Shown here piece by piece: positions 1 through 9,023 of a DNA stretch of 64,000 bases. The DNA comes from Pacificibacter marinus (GTDB lineage Bacteria; Pseudomonadota; Alphaproteobacteria; Rhodobacterales; Rhodobacteraceae), in the NCBI RefSeq assembly GCF_900109555.1, contig NZ_FNZV01000004.1, positions 124,001 to 188,000 of the forward strand. Direction: 5' to 3'. The position numbers were made by a program, and so were the translations under genes. How positions within the stretch are numbered: the first letter of the stretch is position 1; every line of letters begins with the position of its first letter. The notes below the pieces were generated by a model, which saw only the letters and a program-made list of their open reading frames with translations, was not told the origin of the DNA and did not search any database.

Positions 1-2
1 TT

Positions 3-413
3 GAGCAAAATATCAAAGATGAATTGTCACGATCTGGGTCTGATGCGATGGATTTATTGCTCGAACTGGGCCGCGCGGCGCTTGAGCAAGGCGATTCTGT
101 CTTGGCGATAGAGCATTTCACCGCGTTGATCGATCACGCGCCTGAGTTTGCTGAAGGCTATAATGGGCGCGCCACAGCGTATTTTCATAGTGGGCTTTAT
201 GGCGCGGCTATGGCGGACATCGGCAAAACGCTTACGCTCGAATCGCGACATTTTGGGGTCATGTCCGGCATGGCGCTGATTTTAGCTGACCTAGAACGCT
301 ATGAGGCCGCTCTAAAAGTTTTGCGGGAAATTCAAAAGCTTCACCCTTATATGGTCGGGCTAGACGAGAGAATTGAACAACTGGAACTGGTACTTGTTGG
401 TGCTGCACTCTAA
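3..413 (+). CDS. Tetratricopeptide repeat protein, 5' end missing
   Basis: The reading frame is open from the left edge of the window to the TAA at 411-413, so the gene starts upstream and only its C-terminal part is seen. A TTG at 24 could be read as a start, but upstream codons in the same frame read EQNIKDE and look coding. The visible part holds about three helix-turn-helix repeats of TPR type (for example ALEQGDSVLAIEHFTALIDH, then a repeat with AEGYNGRATAYFHSGLYGAA). TPR proteins are scaffolds for protein contacts; no specific partner can be read here. Only 31 bases separate it from the helicase gene. I recall short proteins of this kind with N-terminal signal peptides in Rhodobacterales, but the missing start prevents a check. 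Confidence 0.75.
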   Translation, partial: EQNIKDELSRSGSDAMDLLLELGRAALEQGDSVLAIEHFTALIDHAPEFAEGYNGRATAYFHSGLYGAAMADIGKTLTLESRHFGVMSGMALILADLERYEAALKVLREIQKLHPYMVGLDERIEQLELVLVGAAL

Positions 414-444
414 ATGACATCCAAAGACTAAAAAGGCAGATGCC

Positions 445-3291
445 ATGAGCAGCGCGATGGGGCTGGGTCCCCGTATTACAGCCGTGTTAGGGCCAACCAA
501 CACTGGCAAAACGCATTACGCGATTGAGCGGATGCTCAGCCATAGGACTGGTGTGATCGGTCTGCCGCTGCGGCTTTTGGCCCGCGAAGTCTATGATCGT
601 ATTGTTGCTATTCGTGGGCCCTCTGTGGTGGCTTTGGTCACCGGAGAAGAGCGCATTGTTCCCCCACGCACACAGTATTGGGTGTGTACGGTTGAGGCGA
701 TGCCAACAGACATTGGCCCAGATTTTCTTGCGATTGATGAAATTCAACTGTGCGCTGATCCTGCACGTGGGCATGTATTTACGGACCATCTTTTGCATGC
801 GCGCGGCACTCATGAAACGTTGTTTTTGGGCTCTGACACGATGAAATCGGCCATTGCCGAACTTGTGCCCAAAGCTCAATTCATGCGCCTCGACCGGATG
901 TCTAAGTTGACGTATTCGGGGTCGAAAAAGCTAAGCCGCATGCCCGAACGCGCGGCGATTGTTGGGTTTTCCGTTGAAAATGTCTATGCCATAGCTGAAC
1001 TGTTGCGCCGTCAAAAAGGCGGGGCCGCTGTGGTCATGGGCGCGCTGAGCCCGCGTACGCGCAATGCGCAGGTCGAAATGTACCAAAACGGTGAAGTGAA
1101 TTACTTGGTGGCGACAGATGCCATCGGGATGGGGCTAAATTTGGATGTGACGCATGTGGCATTCTCGGCCACCACCAAATTCGATGGCCGTCGTATGCGC
1201 CCATTGATGCCCAATGAGTTGGCGCAAATCGCAGGCCGCGCTGGGCGCTATCAAACTGATGGAACGTTTGGGGTCACAGGCGAAGCGTCGCCGCTGGATG
1301 AAATGGTGGTCGAAGCGATAGAGCAGCATCGCTTTACCCCGCAAAAGAAACTCAATTGGCGCAATTCGCGGTTAGAATTTGGCACAGTGGATACGTTGAT
1401 TGGGACGCTGGAACAGGCCCCCAATGACCCAAGTCTGATCAAAGCGCGCGAGGCAGATGATCTTGCCGCACTTAAAACGTTGGGCACGCTGCAAACGGTG
1501 CGCCCACGTATTCGCGGCAGTAAAGATGTGAAGCTTTTGTGGGATGTCTGTCGCATTCCCGATTTCCGCGGAATTTCGCATGGCGAACACACCAGCTTGC
1601 TTGAGCGGATATTTGAATTTCTTCATGGGGTTGGGCGGGTTCCTGACGATTGGCTGGCTGGACAGATCAAACGAATTGACAGGATTGAAGGCAATATTGA
1701 TACATTGTCTAAAAGACTCGCCTATGTGCGCACTTGGACGTATGTTGCACAACGCACGGGTTGGGTCGACGATGAAACACATTGGCGCGCCGAGACCCGC
1801 GCAGTAGAAGACCGATTGTCTGATGCGCTACACAATGCGCTGACGCAAAGATTTGTTGACCGGCGGACGAGTGTTCTCCTCCGGCGGTTGAAGCAGAAGG
1901 AGGGCCTAGTGGCCGACGTGAACGATAAAGGTGAAGTGATGGTTGAGGGTGAACTCATCGGCCGTCTAGAGGGATTCCGTTTCAGTCAAGATGCGACTGC
2001 GACACCAGATGAAGCAAAGACATTGGCACAAGCTGCCGTGGCTGTGCTGGCGCCTGAGTTCCATTTGCGTGCTGACCGGTTCTATAATGCACCGGACACC
2101 GAAATGGATTTCACCGAACAGGGTGGCCTCATGTGGGGCGATCAAGCTGTCGGAAAACTTGTGGCTGGCGATGATGCTTTGAAGCCCCGTGTGGTGGCAT
2201 TCGTTGATGACGTCGCAGGCCAAGAGGTGATCGACAAGGTCACGCGCCGCTTGCAGCATTTCATTGATCGCAAAATCACAACCTTGTTTGAGCCGCTTTT
2301 GGCGATGTCAAAAGACGAAGCGCTAACAGGGTTGGCCCGTGGGTTTGCTTTCCGTTTGGTGGAAAACCTTGGGGTGATCGAACGTGGCGCTGTGGCTGCT
2401 GAAGTGAAAGATTTGGATCAAGAGGCCCGTGGCGCGTTGCGCAAACACGGGATTCGTTTTGGTCAATTCACCATCTTTATGCCTGCCATTTTGAAGCCTG
2501 CACCAACGCGTTTGCGTTTGTTGTTGTGGTCTTTGTCGGCAAAACACGATGTGGCTCCTGATAGCCCGCCCCCTGGTTTGGTGACGATCCCAGCCATGCT
2601 GCATGCGCCCGAAGGCTACTACGCGATGTCTGGCTACCGTTTGGCTGGCACCCGCGCGATTCGCATCGATATGTTGGAACGCTTGGCTGATTTGCTGCGC
2701 ACGAAAGACAGCCGTGCTGGGTTTGAAGCAAACCCTGACATGTTGTCTATCACGGGTATGACGCTTGAACAGTTCTCTGATTTGATGGCGGGCCTTGGCT
2801 ACGCTGCTGAAAAAGGCGAACGTGTTAAAGTCAAAGCGGCACCTGAAAAGCCTGCTGCAGTTGTCGTTGACGTTGCCGCGGAAACAACGCCTGCGACGAC
2901 GGATGATGCGCCAGTTGCTGACGCTGAAGTAGCACCTGCTGAGGACACACCTGTAGAAACCTCTGCAGAAGTAGTTGAAGCTGAAACTCCAGTAGATGCA
3001 GCACCTGCCGAAATGGAAGTGTTCTACACCTTCAAATGGGGCGGCAATCGCGGTGCAAACCGTGGCGGCAATCGCAACCCGCGTCGTCAAGACGGGGATG
3101 CGCCTCAAGGTAAAGGTCGTCCGCAAGGCAAAGGCAAACCCCGTCGAGACGGTGGCAAGCCAAACCGCGATGGTGGCAAAGGTGGCAACAAGCCTCAGGC
3201 GTTCTCTGCGCGTCCTGCGCGCAAAGAAAAACCTATTGATCCTGACAACCCCTTCGCAGCTGCGTTGATGGGATTGAAAGACAAAAAGTAA
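445..3291 (+). CDS. Suv3-like superfamily 2 ATP-dependent RNA helicase
   Basis: This 948-residue protein is an SF2 helicase of the Suv3 type, expected to unwind RNA with ATP. Walker A is GPTNTGKT at residues 16-23, the Walker B/DExH-type motif is DEIQ at 98-101, and motif VI reads QIAGRAGR near 262. A helicase C domain follows, then a long helical region to about residue 800. The last 150 residues are of low complexity: an acidic Ala/Pro/Glu-rich stretch, then a basic tail with GGNRGANRGGNR and repeated GKGRPQGKGK/RRDGGKPNRDGG units, probably an unstructured RNA-binding arm. Start ATG 445 has a weak GGCAG site. The next gene, an S4 RNA-binding protein, begins one base after the stop, so the two are probably co-transcribed in an RNA-related operon. 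Confidence 0.88.
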   Translation: MSSAMGLGPRITAVLGPTNTGKTHYAIERMLSHRTGVIGLPLRLLAREVYDRIVAIRGPSVVALVTGEERIVPPRTQYWVCTVEAMPTDIGPDFLAIDEIQLCADPARGHVFTDHLLHARGTHETLFLGSDTMKSAIAELVPKAQFMRLDRMSKLTYSGSKKLSRMPERAAIVGFSVENVYAIAELLRRQKGGAAVVMGALSPRTRNAQVEMYQNGEVNYLVATDAIGMGLNLDVTHVAFSATTKFDGRRMRPLMPNELAQIAGRAGRYQTDGTFGVTGEASPLDEMVVEAIEQHRFTPQKKLNWRNSRLEFGTVDTLIGTLEQAPNDPSLIKAREADDLAALKTLGTLQTVRPRIRGSKDVKLLWDVCRIPDFRGISHGEHTSLLERIFEFLHGVGRVPDDWLAGQIKRIDRIEGNIDTLSKRLAYVRTWTYVAQRTGWVDDETHWRAETRAVEDRLSDALHNALTQRFVDRRTSVLLRRLKQKEGLVADVNDKGEVMVEGELIGRLEGFRFSQDATATPDEAKTLAQAAVAVLAPEFHLRADRFYNAPDTEMDFTEQGGLMWGDQAVGKLVAGDDALKPRVVAFVDDVAGQEVIDKVTRRLQHFIDRKITTLFEPLLAMSKDEALTGLARGFAFRLVENLGVIERGAVAAEVKDLDQEARGALRKHGIRFGQFTIFMPAILKPAPTRLRLLLWSLSAKHDVAPDSPPPGLVTIPAMLHAPEGYYAMSGYRLAGTRAIRIDMLERLADLLRTKDSRAGFEANPDMLSITGMTLEQFSDLMAGLGYAAEKGERVKVKAAPEKPAAVVVDVAAETTPATTDDAPVADAEVAPAEDTPVETSAEVVEAETPVDAAPAEMEVFYTFKWGGNRGANRGGNRNPRRQDGDAPQGKGRPQGKGKPRRDGGKPNRDGGKGGNKPQAFSARPARKEKPIDPDNPFAAALMGLKDKK

Positions 3292-3292
3292 A

Positions 3293-3673
3293 TTGGAAAA
3301 GCGGGACACGATACGCCTCGATAAGTGGCTATGGTATGCCCGCTTTTTCAAAACCCGTTCGCTTGCCACGAAAGTGGTCAGCGGCGGTAATATTAGGTTG
3401 AATTCCAATAGAGTATCAAAACCGTCTGTCGCCGTGGGCGAGGGGGATTTGCTTGTTTTCACCCAAGCCAAAGTGGTGCGAACCGTGCGTTTGAAAGCCT
3501 GCGGTCAACGACGCGGTCCAGCGCCTGAGGCACAATTGCTGTATGAGGATCTCACACCCGAGCCAGAGGTAAAGGAATTCGTTCCGCCATCGCCTAAATA
3601 TGAGGGAAAAGGTCGTCCGACAAAGAAAGATCGTCGCAAGAGCCTCCTTTCCGGCTTTCACACGCTTGAATGA
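3293..3673 (+). CDS. S4 domain RNA-binding protein (Hsp15/HslR-like)
   Basis: A 126-residue protein whose N-terminal 65 residues form an S4 RNA-binding domain: IRLDKWLWYARFFKTRSLA, followed by SGGNIRLNSNRV. This is the arrangement of Hsp15 (HslR), which in E. coli binds stalled 50S subunits that carry nascent chains. The C-terminal half is basic and ends in a Lys/Arg-rich tail (GKGRPTKKDRRK), as is usual for alphaproteobacterial members. The start used is TTG 3293, directly behind the helicase stop; there is no ATG before the S4 domain, so coupled translation from TTG is likely. The assignment to the S4 family is firm; the exact ribosomal role is inferred. Confidence 0.85.
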   Translation: MEKRDTIRLDKWLWYARFFKTRSLATKVVSGGNIRLNSNRVSKPSVAVGEGDLLVFTQAKVVRTVRLKACGQRRGPAPEAQLLYEDLTPEPEVKEFVPPSPKYEGKGRPTKKDRRKSLLSGFHTLE

Positions 3674-3741
3674 TCCTGCAAGGGGCGTTAGCTAAAGCCA
3701 AACTTGATTTCTGTCCTTCTTGATATTCTGGATATGCCGCA

Positions 3742-4080
3742 ATGACCTACGTCGTGATCGAAAACTGTATTTCTTGTAAATACACAGACTGTGTCGAAGT
3801 CTGCCCCGTGGATTGTTTCTACGAGGGTGAAAACATGTTGGTCATTCATCCCGATGAATGCATCGACTGTGGCGTGTGTGAACCAGAATGTCCTGCGGAT
3901 GCGATCCGTCCTGACACAGAACCTGCTATGGAAAAATGGGTTGAATTCAACCGTAAGTATTCCGAAGCTTGGCCTGTGATCTTGTCCAAAAAAGACCCTA
4001 TGCCCGGCTATGAAGAAAAAGACGGTCAAGAAGGCAAGCTTGAGAATGACTTTTCTGAAGCTCCCGGTGAAGGCGGCTAA
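3742..4080 (+). CDS. fdxA: Seven-iron ferredoxin FdxA
   Basis: A 112-residue cytoplasmic ferredoxin with a [3Fe-4S] and a [4Fe-4S] cluster. Cysteines 9, 12, 17, 21 and 25 lie in the N-terminal half; the classical C-x2-C-x2-C-x3-C-P set is at C40, C43, C46 and C50. The C-terminal extension of about 50 residues (from about residue 60) is typical of the FdxA family (Azotobacter ferredoxin I type) and separates it from short 2[4Fe-4S] ferredoxins. It carries electrons at low potential; the partner is not shown by the context. FdxA followed by carD is a common neighbourhood in alphaproteobacteria. Confidence 0.93.
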   Translation: MTYVVIENCISCKYTDCVEVCPVDCFYEGENMLVIHPDECIDCGVCEPECPADAIRPDTEPAMEKWVEFNRKYSEAWPVILSKKDPMPGYEEKDGQEGKLENDFSEAPGEGG

Positions 4081-4162
4081 TAAGCCCCAAGCTTTGAGGC
4101 ATATTTCCCTGCGCATCTGGTGTATTGGGATGTGTGGCACTTGAACTGCGAATCATGTTTTG

Positions 4163-4195
4163 AAAGCCCGTGCCTTGTGAGCGAATTTGGGCTTT
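4163..4195 (+). terminator. Possible terminator behind fdxA
   Basis: AAAGCCC at 4163-4169 pairs with GGGCTTT at 4189-4195 and runs into a short T stretch (CTTTTTCG). The loop of 19 bases is long, so the hairpin is modest. It lies 83 bases after the fdxA stop. Confidence 0.45.
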
Positions 4196-4340
4196 TTCGT
4201 TATAAAATCTTCACAATTCGATGCATTTTTTCACTATATCGCTTTGAAAACAGGCGGAAAATGCTATGATCCGTATCGAGCCGCTTTCAAAAGGCGTGTT
4301 TTTTTGGTATGATTGAGTAACAACATCAAGACATATCGGT

Positions 4341-4382
4341 CTCAACCCCCACCAGCATCGTTTGACTGGGGCTTGAGTTTTT
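4341..4382 (+). terminator. Terminator-like hairpin in the carD leader
   Basis: CTCAA-C-CCCC at 4341-4350 pairs with GGGG-C-TTGAG (4368-4377), one C/C mismatch, followed at once by TTTTT. It lies 118 bases before the carD start on the same strand. It could end a short upstream transcript or act in the carD leader. The rest of 4081-4499 is A/T-rich and holds no coding sequence that I recognise. Confidence 0.45.
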
Positions 4383-4499
4383 CGCGTCAAAACTGACCCC
4401 AAGGTCATTCGTGTTTGCACCGTTTCACCGCAAACACAGCGCGATCGTGATGGTCTTTGATCGGCGTTTATACCTGTTCTTTGAGGAACCAGACTGCAT

Positions 4500-5018
4500 A
4501 TGAGCAAGACTAAGAAACCCGACTACAGCCCCAATGATTTCGTTGTTTACCCGTCGCATGGCGTTGGCAAGATCGTTTCGATCGAAGAACAAGAAATTGC
4601 TGGTTTCACTCTCGAACTTTTCGTCATCGCGTTTGAAAAAGACAAAATGACATTGCGTGTTCCAACACTCAAAGCTGACGAAGTGGGCATGCGCTCTTTG
4701 TCGTCGCCTGACGTTGTGGCCCACGCCATGAAAACGCTGAAAGGCAAAGCCAAAGTCAAACGGGCGATGTGGTCGCGCCGTGCACAGGAATACGAACAAA
4801 AAATCAACTCTGGCGATTTGATCGCGATTGCTGAAGTTGTGCGCGACTTGCACCGCACAGATGATCAACGCGAACAGTCGTATTCTGAGCGCCAGCTCTA
4901 TGAGGCTGCGCTTGAACGTATGACCCGTGAAGTGGCCGCTGTTGCGGGTACGGATGAAACGGAAGCTGCGAAAACAGTTGGCGATGTTCTAACATCACGC
5001 GCACCAGCCGCAGCGTAA
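4500..5018 (+). CDS. carD: CarD family transcriptional regulator
   Basis: A 172-residue protein with an N-terminal CarD/TRCF RNA polymerase-interacting domain: FVVYPSHGVGKIVSIEEQEI at residues 14-33, followed by the beta-rich region with FVIAFEKDKMTLRVP. The C-terminal part is helical (RAMWSRRAQEYEQKINSGDL) and matches the DNA-contacting helical domain of CarD/CdnL proteins. CarD proteins bind the RNA polymerase beta subunit and stabilise open promoter complexes; in alphaproteobacteria they act broadly at growth-related promoters. The start ATG 4500 lies behind a long leader of about 420 bases from fdxA. A strong terminator follows at 5036. Confidence 0.93.
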   Translation: MSKTKKPDYSPNDFVVYPSHGVGKIVSIEEQEIAGFTLELFVIAFEKDKMTLRVPTLKADEVGMRSLSSPDVVAHAMKTLKGKAKVKRAMWSRRAQEYEQKINSGDLIAIAEVVRDLHRTDDQREQSYSERQLYEAALERMTREVAAVAGTDETEAAKTVGDVLTSRAPAAA

Positions 5019-5035
5019 GCGAATTAAACTGAATT

Positions 5036-5072
5036 TAAAAACGCCGTAGGATCATTCCTGCGGCGTTTTTTT
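5036..5072 (+). terminator. Rho-independent terminator of carD
   Basis: ACGCCGTAGG (5041-5050) and CCTGCGGCGT (5057-5066) form a 10-bp stem with one G-U pair and a 6-base loop, preceded by an A run and followed by seven T. An A run on the other side means it could also serve cobS on the minus strand, whose stop lies at 5095. Confidence 0.88.
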
Positions 5073-5094
5073 ATGGCTTAAACGCGTTTCGTTA

Positions 5095-5847
5095 TCACAA
5101 GACTGCAATAAAGCACGCCAAGGCTGCAAGCTCGCTGAGCACCTGTGTTGCCCCCAAAATATCACCTGTCTGCCCGCCAACCTTGGTCTTAGCGATTTTG
5201 ATCACCCCCGCGACAACAAGTATCAATACGCAGCTTGTGATCACGGTAGCCGTGAACCCGACCAAAAATAAACACGGCACAATCGCGATAAGCGCCCCAA
5301 AACTGGCAGTTTGGCGGCTGGGCCGGCCTGTTTGCACCGACAAACCATCGGCGCGCGCGTGGGGCAGCAATGTCATCACATATGGAATAGCCGCCCGCGA
5401 TAAGATCGCCGCAGCGATGAAGCTCCCCAAGTGCAGGTTATTGAGCAAAGTCTCGAGCGCACTGAACCGCAACAACATGACGATGATCAGCGCCAAGACA
5501 CCGTAAGTGCCGATGTGACTGTCTCGCATGATCTCTAGACGGCGCTCTTTGGTCCAGCCGCCCCACAAACCATCTGCACTGTCGGCGATGCCATCTTCGT
5601 GCATTGCCCCTGTTATGATGACACTGCTCGCCATGGCAAGCCCGACACTTATGCCTTGGCCCAAACCGAACCAGCCACACACCAGCGCAGTGGTCAGTGC
5701 TACGATGCCCACAACGGCCCCCACGATAGGAGCGGCCCAAATAGCCTGAGCGCTGCGATCAAACTGTGCGTTGACGGGCAGGCGGGTTAAAAGGGCAAAG
5801 GCTGTTTTGATATCGCCGGTCTGTGGACGGAAGGTTGGGCGTGTCAT
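5095..5847 (-). CDS. cobS: Adenosylcobinamide-GDP ribazoletransferase CobS
   Basis: This 250-residue membrane enzyme joins adenosylcobinamide-GDP with alpha-ribazole in the last steps of coenzyme B12 synthesis. The family's acidic motif is present as HEDGIADSADGLWGG (about residues 83-97), and several hydrophobic segments span the rest (VGAVVGIVALTTALVCGWF, VPCLFLVGFTATVITSCVLI). Length agrees with the family. The gene is divergent from cobT at 5942 with a 94-base gap, and both act in nucleotide loop assembly, so the gap probably holds both promoters. No B12 riboswitch core is visible in it. Confidence 0.92.
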   Translation of the reverse strand: MTRPTFRPQTGDIKTAFALLTRLPVNAQFDRSAQAIWAAPIVGAVVGIVALTTALVCGWFGLGQGISVGLAMASSVIITGAMHEDGIADSADGLWGGWTKERRLEIMRDSHIGTYGVLALIIVMLLRFSALETLLNNLHLGSFIAAAILSRAAIPYVMTLLPHARADGLSVQTGRPSRQTASFGALIAIVPCLFLVGFTATVITSCVLILVVAGVIKIAKTKVGGQTGDILGATQVLSELAALACFIAVL

Positions 5848-5941
5848 GATGAAAGCGCTCCGTGTGGCAAGTTTGATCTGTATTGTGTGTCGCCAAGCAG
5901 ATAGTGAATGCCAACCCTAAAGACAATGACGGAGCTGACCC

Positions 5942-6946
5942 ATGAGTTTCACCACGCTTGACACTTTTCAGGCCATTTTAGCGCGCGCGCCACAGGCTAA
6001 CGCACAAAGTCTGGCCGATGCACAGGCACGAAATGCGCTTTTGACCAAACCTGCGGGGTCTTTGGGTCGTCTTGAGGACATCGCTGTGTGGTATGCGTCA
6101 TGGCGTCAAAATGCGCGCCCGAAAATTGAAGCGCCGCAAGTGATTGTCTTTGCTGGAAACCACGGTGTGACCGCACAAGGTGTATCGGCGTTTCCACCGG
6201 AAGTGACCGTGCAAATGGTCGCGAACTTTGAACAAGGTGGCGCTGCGATCAATCAATTGTCGCGAAATGCAGGGGCAAGCCTGTCCGTGTATGCGCTTGA
6301 ATTGGACCGGCCCACGCATGACTTCACCGACCAGCCCGCGATGTCCGAACAAGATTGTGTCGCGGCACTTTTGGTCGGTTGGAATGCGGTGTCTGAAGCA
6401 TCAGATTTGCTGGTCGTTGGTGAAATGGGCATCGGCAACACCACACCAGCGGCGGCCATTTGCAACGCGTTGTTTGGCGGCACTGCTGCGGATTGGACGG
6501 GGCGTGGCACCGGTGTCGATGACGCCGCATTTCAGATCAAACAAGATGTGGTCGCCAAAGGTGTGGCCAAATATGCAGACCGTAACGCTCTGCATGTTTT
6601 GGCGGCTTTGGGCGGGCGCGAACTGGCGGCTATGGCGGGGGCAATTGCGCGCGCACGGGTTTTGCGTATTCCTGTGGTTTTAGATGGGTTCATTTGTTGC
6701 GCCGCTGCGGCGACGCTTGAAAAAGCTCAGACAGGCGCATTGGATCACTGTCTTGCTGGGCATGCCTCTGCGGAATCGGGTCATGCACGTTTGCTGACTA
6801 GCCTTGGAAAAGACGCGCTTTTAGATTTTGGTTTACGCTTAGGAGAAGGATCAGGCGCCGCCTTGGCCATTCCTTTGATCAAAGCGGCTGTGGCCTGTCA
6901 TTCTGATATGGCTAGTTTTGCTGAGGCTGGCGTTTCCGAAGTTTAA
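5942..6946 (+). CDS. cobT: Nicotinate-nucleotide-dimethylbenzimidazole phosphoribosyltransferase CobT
   Basis: A 334-residue soluble enzyme that makes alpha-ribazole phosphate from nicotinate mononucleotide and dimethylbenzimidazole, which supplies the lower ligand of B12. Family motifs are clear: [15 protein letters not shown] near residue 36, [35 protein letters not shown], then [11 protein letters not shown] and [16 protein letters not shown] near the C-terminus, where the glutamate of LGEGSG is the usual catalytic residue. The start ATG 5942 follows a GGAG site at 5930-5933. It is divergently paired with cobS. Confidence 0.95.
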   Translation: MSFTTLDTFQAILARAPQANAQSLADAQARNALLTKPAGSLGRLEDIAVWYASWRQNARPKIEAPQVIVFAGNHGVTAQGVSAFPPEVTVQMVANFEQGGAAINQLSRNAGASLSVYALELDRPTHDFTDQPAMSEQDCVAALLVGWNAVSEASDLLVVGEMGIGNTTPAAAICNALFGGTAADWTGRGTGVDDAAFQIKQDVVAKGVAKYADRNALHVLAALGGRELAAMAGAIARARVLRIPVVLDGFICCAAAATLEKAQTGALDHCLAGHASAESGHARLLTSLGKDALLDFGLRLGEGSGAALAIPLIKAAVACHSDMASFAEAGVSEV

Positions 6947-6963
6947 CGTTCTCTGATCAGATG

Positions 6964-7001
6964 AAAACAGCCCAGCAAGCCTGACGGTGCAGGGCTGTTT
7001 T
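6964..7001. terminator. Convergent (bidirectional) terminator
   Basis: AAAACAGCCC (6964-6973) is the exact inverse of GGGCTGTTTT (6992-7001). The A run and T run allow termination of cobT on the plus strand and of the antiporter gene on the minus strand. The hairpin overlaps the antiporter stop codon at 7000-7002. Confidence 0.85.
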
Positions 7002-8892
7002 ATGTTTCTTCTTCAGGTGTGGATTGCGTGCTGCGCGCTTGATCAAGCTGAGCCACCAAAGCGGCTTCCAAATCGCGGTCGAGTGTTTTGGAACGCTCAA
7101 CATAGGCCGGATTATCGGCCACAGGTTTTCCAGGTTCCCACAGATCTGCCAATTCACGCAAGGCGCGTCTGTCATGCTGGAAATAAGCCTTTTCACTCAT
7201 TGCCGCATCATATTCTGACAGGCCCATTTGCTCCAAAACATAGCGTCCTGCACGCAACGAACTGTCAAACATTTCACGCACAATCTTGTCTGCACCGGCT
7301 TGGTACAGCTCATACACATGGGTGCGATCGCGCGCGCGGGCAATGATAAACACATCAGGATTTGCCTTGCGGGCATGAAGTACCAATTTGGTCGCGGCCT
7401 TTGGATCATCCAACGTCACGACGACGATTTTCGCGCTTTCAAGCCCTGCAGCATGCAAAAGATCAGGCCGTGTCGGGTCGCCCAGAAAGCCTTTGATACC
7501 AAATTTACGCATCACTTGAATGGTTTTGAGATCATGGTCGATGACAACAGTTTCAAAGCCAGAGGCACGCACCAAACGGTTCACCACTTGGCCAAATCGC
7601 CCAATGCCAGCGATGATAATCTTTTGCTGATCATCAATTTCATCGGAGGTCTGTCCGTCATCCATTTTTCTGGAAATGCGGTTGCGTAGGTAATCTTGGA
7701 AGATGAAAAACAGCGGTGTAAAGAGCAGCGATAGCGCGATGATTAACAAAACACGCTCGCCCAGCCATGCTTCTAAAACGCCCTGTTGCAAAGCAAAGCT
7801 GGTCAACACCATGCCAAATTCCCCGGCTTGCGCAAGCGAGAGCGCGAACAGCCATTGCCCACGCGTATGCAATGAAAACAGCCGTCCGATGAGCAGCAAA
7901 ATAGCGCCTTTCATCACCATCAACCCAAGTGTCAGACCAATGATTTCAAAGGGATCACGGAACAAAATTGAAAAGTTAATGCCCGCGCCGACAGCAATAA
8001 AAAACAGTCCCAAAAGCAAACCTTTGAAGGGCTCGATTGAACTTTCAAGCTCGTGCCTGAACTCTGAGTTTGCCAAAACTACGCCCGCAAGAAACGTGCC
8101 CAAAGCGGGGGACAGGCCGACCAAATCCATCAAAAGCGCGATGCCGACAACGATGAACAAAGAGACAGCCGTATAAAGTTCGCGTAAATTTGCTGTGTGA
8201 ATAAAGCGAAAGAATGGACGGGTTAGGAAAATGCCCGCAAAAATGATCAACCCTACAGCCCCAAGGGTGACCAAAGTGACCCCCCATGATGGCAGGCTTT
8301 GGACCCAAGTTAGGTTTTGTTCTGCGACCATAGCGCCGCGCTCGATTGACCCATCTGGATTGATTGATAGGCCTGAGCCCACGGCCAAAAGCGGTAGGAT
8401 GGCAATCATTGGAATGACCGCAATGTCTTGGGTTAAGAGAACAGAAAAAGACGCCCGCCCTCCGGTTGTTTGCATGAGCTTTTTCTCAGACAAGGTTTGC
8501 AAAACAACAGCTGTTGATGACAAAGATAATATCATCCCCAATGCCAGTGCCGTTTGCCAGACAAGCCCCATATAGACGCCCGCGCTGGTCACCGCGCCGA
8601 CGGTCAATACGATTTGCAGCCCGCCCATACCAATCAACTTATGCCGCATGTTCCAAAGGGCGCGTGGGTCCAATTCCAGCCCGATCAGGAACAGCATCAT
8701 CACCACACCAAATTCAGCGAAATGCATCAAGTCTTCGCTTTCGCTGTGCGCAACAAACCCCAAAACGGGCCCAATCACGATCCCTGCAAGCAAATACCCC
8801 AAAACCGATCCGAGCCCGAGATGACGCGCAAGAGGCACGGCGATGACAATTGCGCAAAGATAAATGAAAAATGGCGTTAGGGCGCTAAGCAT
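7000..8892 (-). CDS. CPA2 family cation:proton antiporter, KefB/KefC-like
   Basis: A 630-residue inner membrane protein. Residues 1 to about 390 are a Na+/H+ exchanger domain with about 12 membrane segments (for example LGSVLGYLLAGIVIGPVLGF near residue 26). A TrkA-N (RCK) nucleotide-binding domain follows from about residue 425, with IAGIGRFGQVVNRL as its dinucleotide-binding loop. This order is that of KefB/KefC potassium efflux systems, gated in E. coli by glutathione adducts. Without a kefF/kefG partner beside it, K+ specificity is an inference. The end of the gene overlaps the convergent terminator shared with cobT. Confidence 0.9.
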   Translation of the reverse strand: MLSALTPFFIYLCAIVIAVPLARHLGLGSVLGYLLAGIVIGPVLGFVAHSESEDLMHFAEFGVVMMLFLIGLELDPRALWNMRHKLIGMGGLQIVLTVGAVTSAGVYMGLVWQTALALGMILSLSSTAVVLQTLSEKKLMQTTGGRASFSVLLTQDIAVIPMIAILPLLAVGSGLSINPDGSIERGAMVAEQNLTWVQSLPSWGVTLVTLGAVGLIIFAGIFLTRPFFRFIHTANLRELYTAVSLFIVVGIALLMDLVGLSPALGTFLAGVVLANSEFRHELESSIEPFKGLLLGLFFIAVGAGINFSILFRDPFEIIGLTLGLMVMKGAILLLIGRLFSLHTRGQWLFALSLAQAGEFGMVLTSFALQQGVLEAWLGERVLLIIALSLLFTPLFFIFQDYLRNRISRKMDDGQTSDEIDDQQKIIIAGIGRFGQVVNRLVRASGFETVVIDHDLKTIQVMRKFGIKGFLGDPTRPDLLHAAGLESAKIVVVTLDDPKAATKLVLHARKANPDVFIIARARDRTHVYELYQAGADKIVREMFDSSLRAGRYVLEQMGLSEYDAAMSEKAYFQHDRRALRELADLWEPGKPVADNPAYVERSKTLDRDLEAALVAQLDQARSTQSTPEEET

Positions 8893-9023
8893 TTGTTTTT
8901 TTAAACCTTTGGTTTCAGGTGCGGTGCCGTTACCCTAATGGATACTCTTTGGGCAGCTAGCTAAGTCGCTTTGGTAACATGCAGATAAAGGAACAGTAGG
9001 CCTGTGCATAAAGGATTGCAGGA

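Noticed and set aside
2323-3471. A 382-codon open frame on the minus strand.
   Set aside because: It runs antisense over the C-terminal half of the helicase gene and the S4 gene. Its translation is rich in Arg, Phe and Cys with no domain, as expected from the antisense of a Gly/Ala/Lys-coding region.
5848-5941. B12 riboswitch between cobS and cobT.
   Set aside because: The gap is only 94 bases, too short for the structure, and the conserved GCCACTG box is not present.
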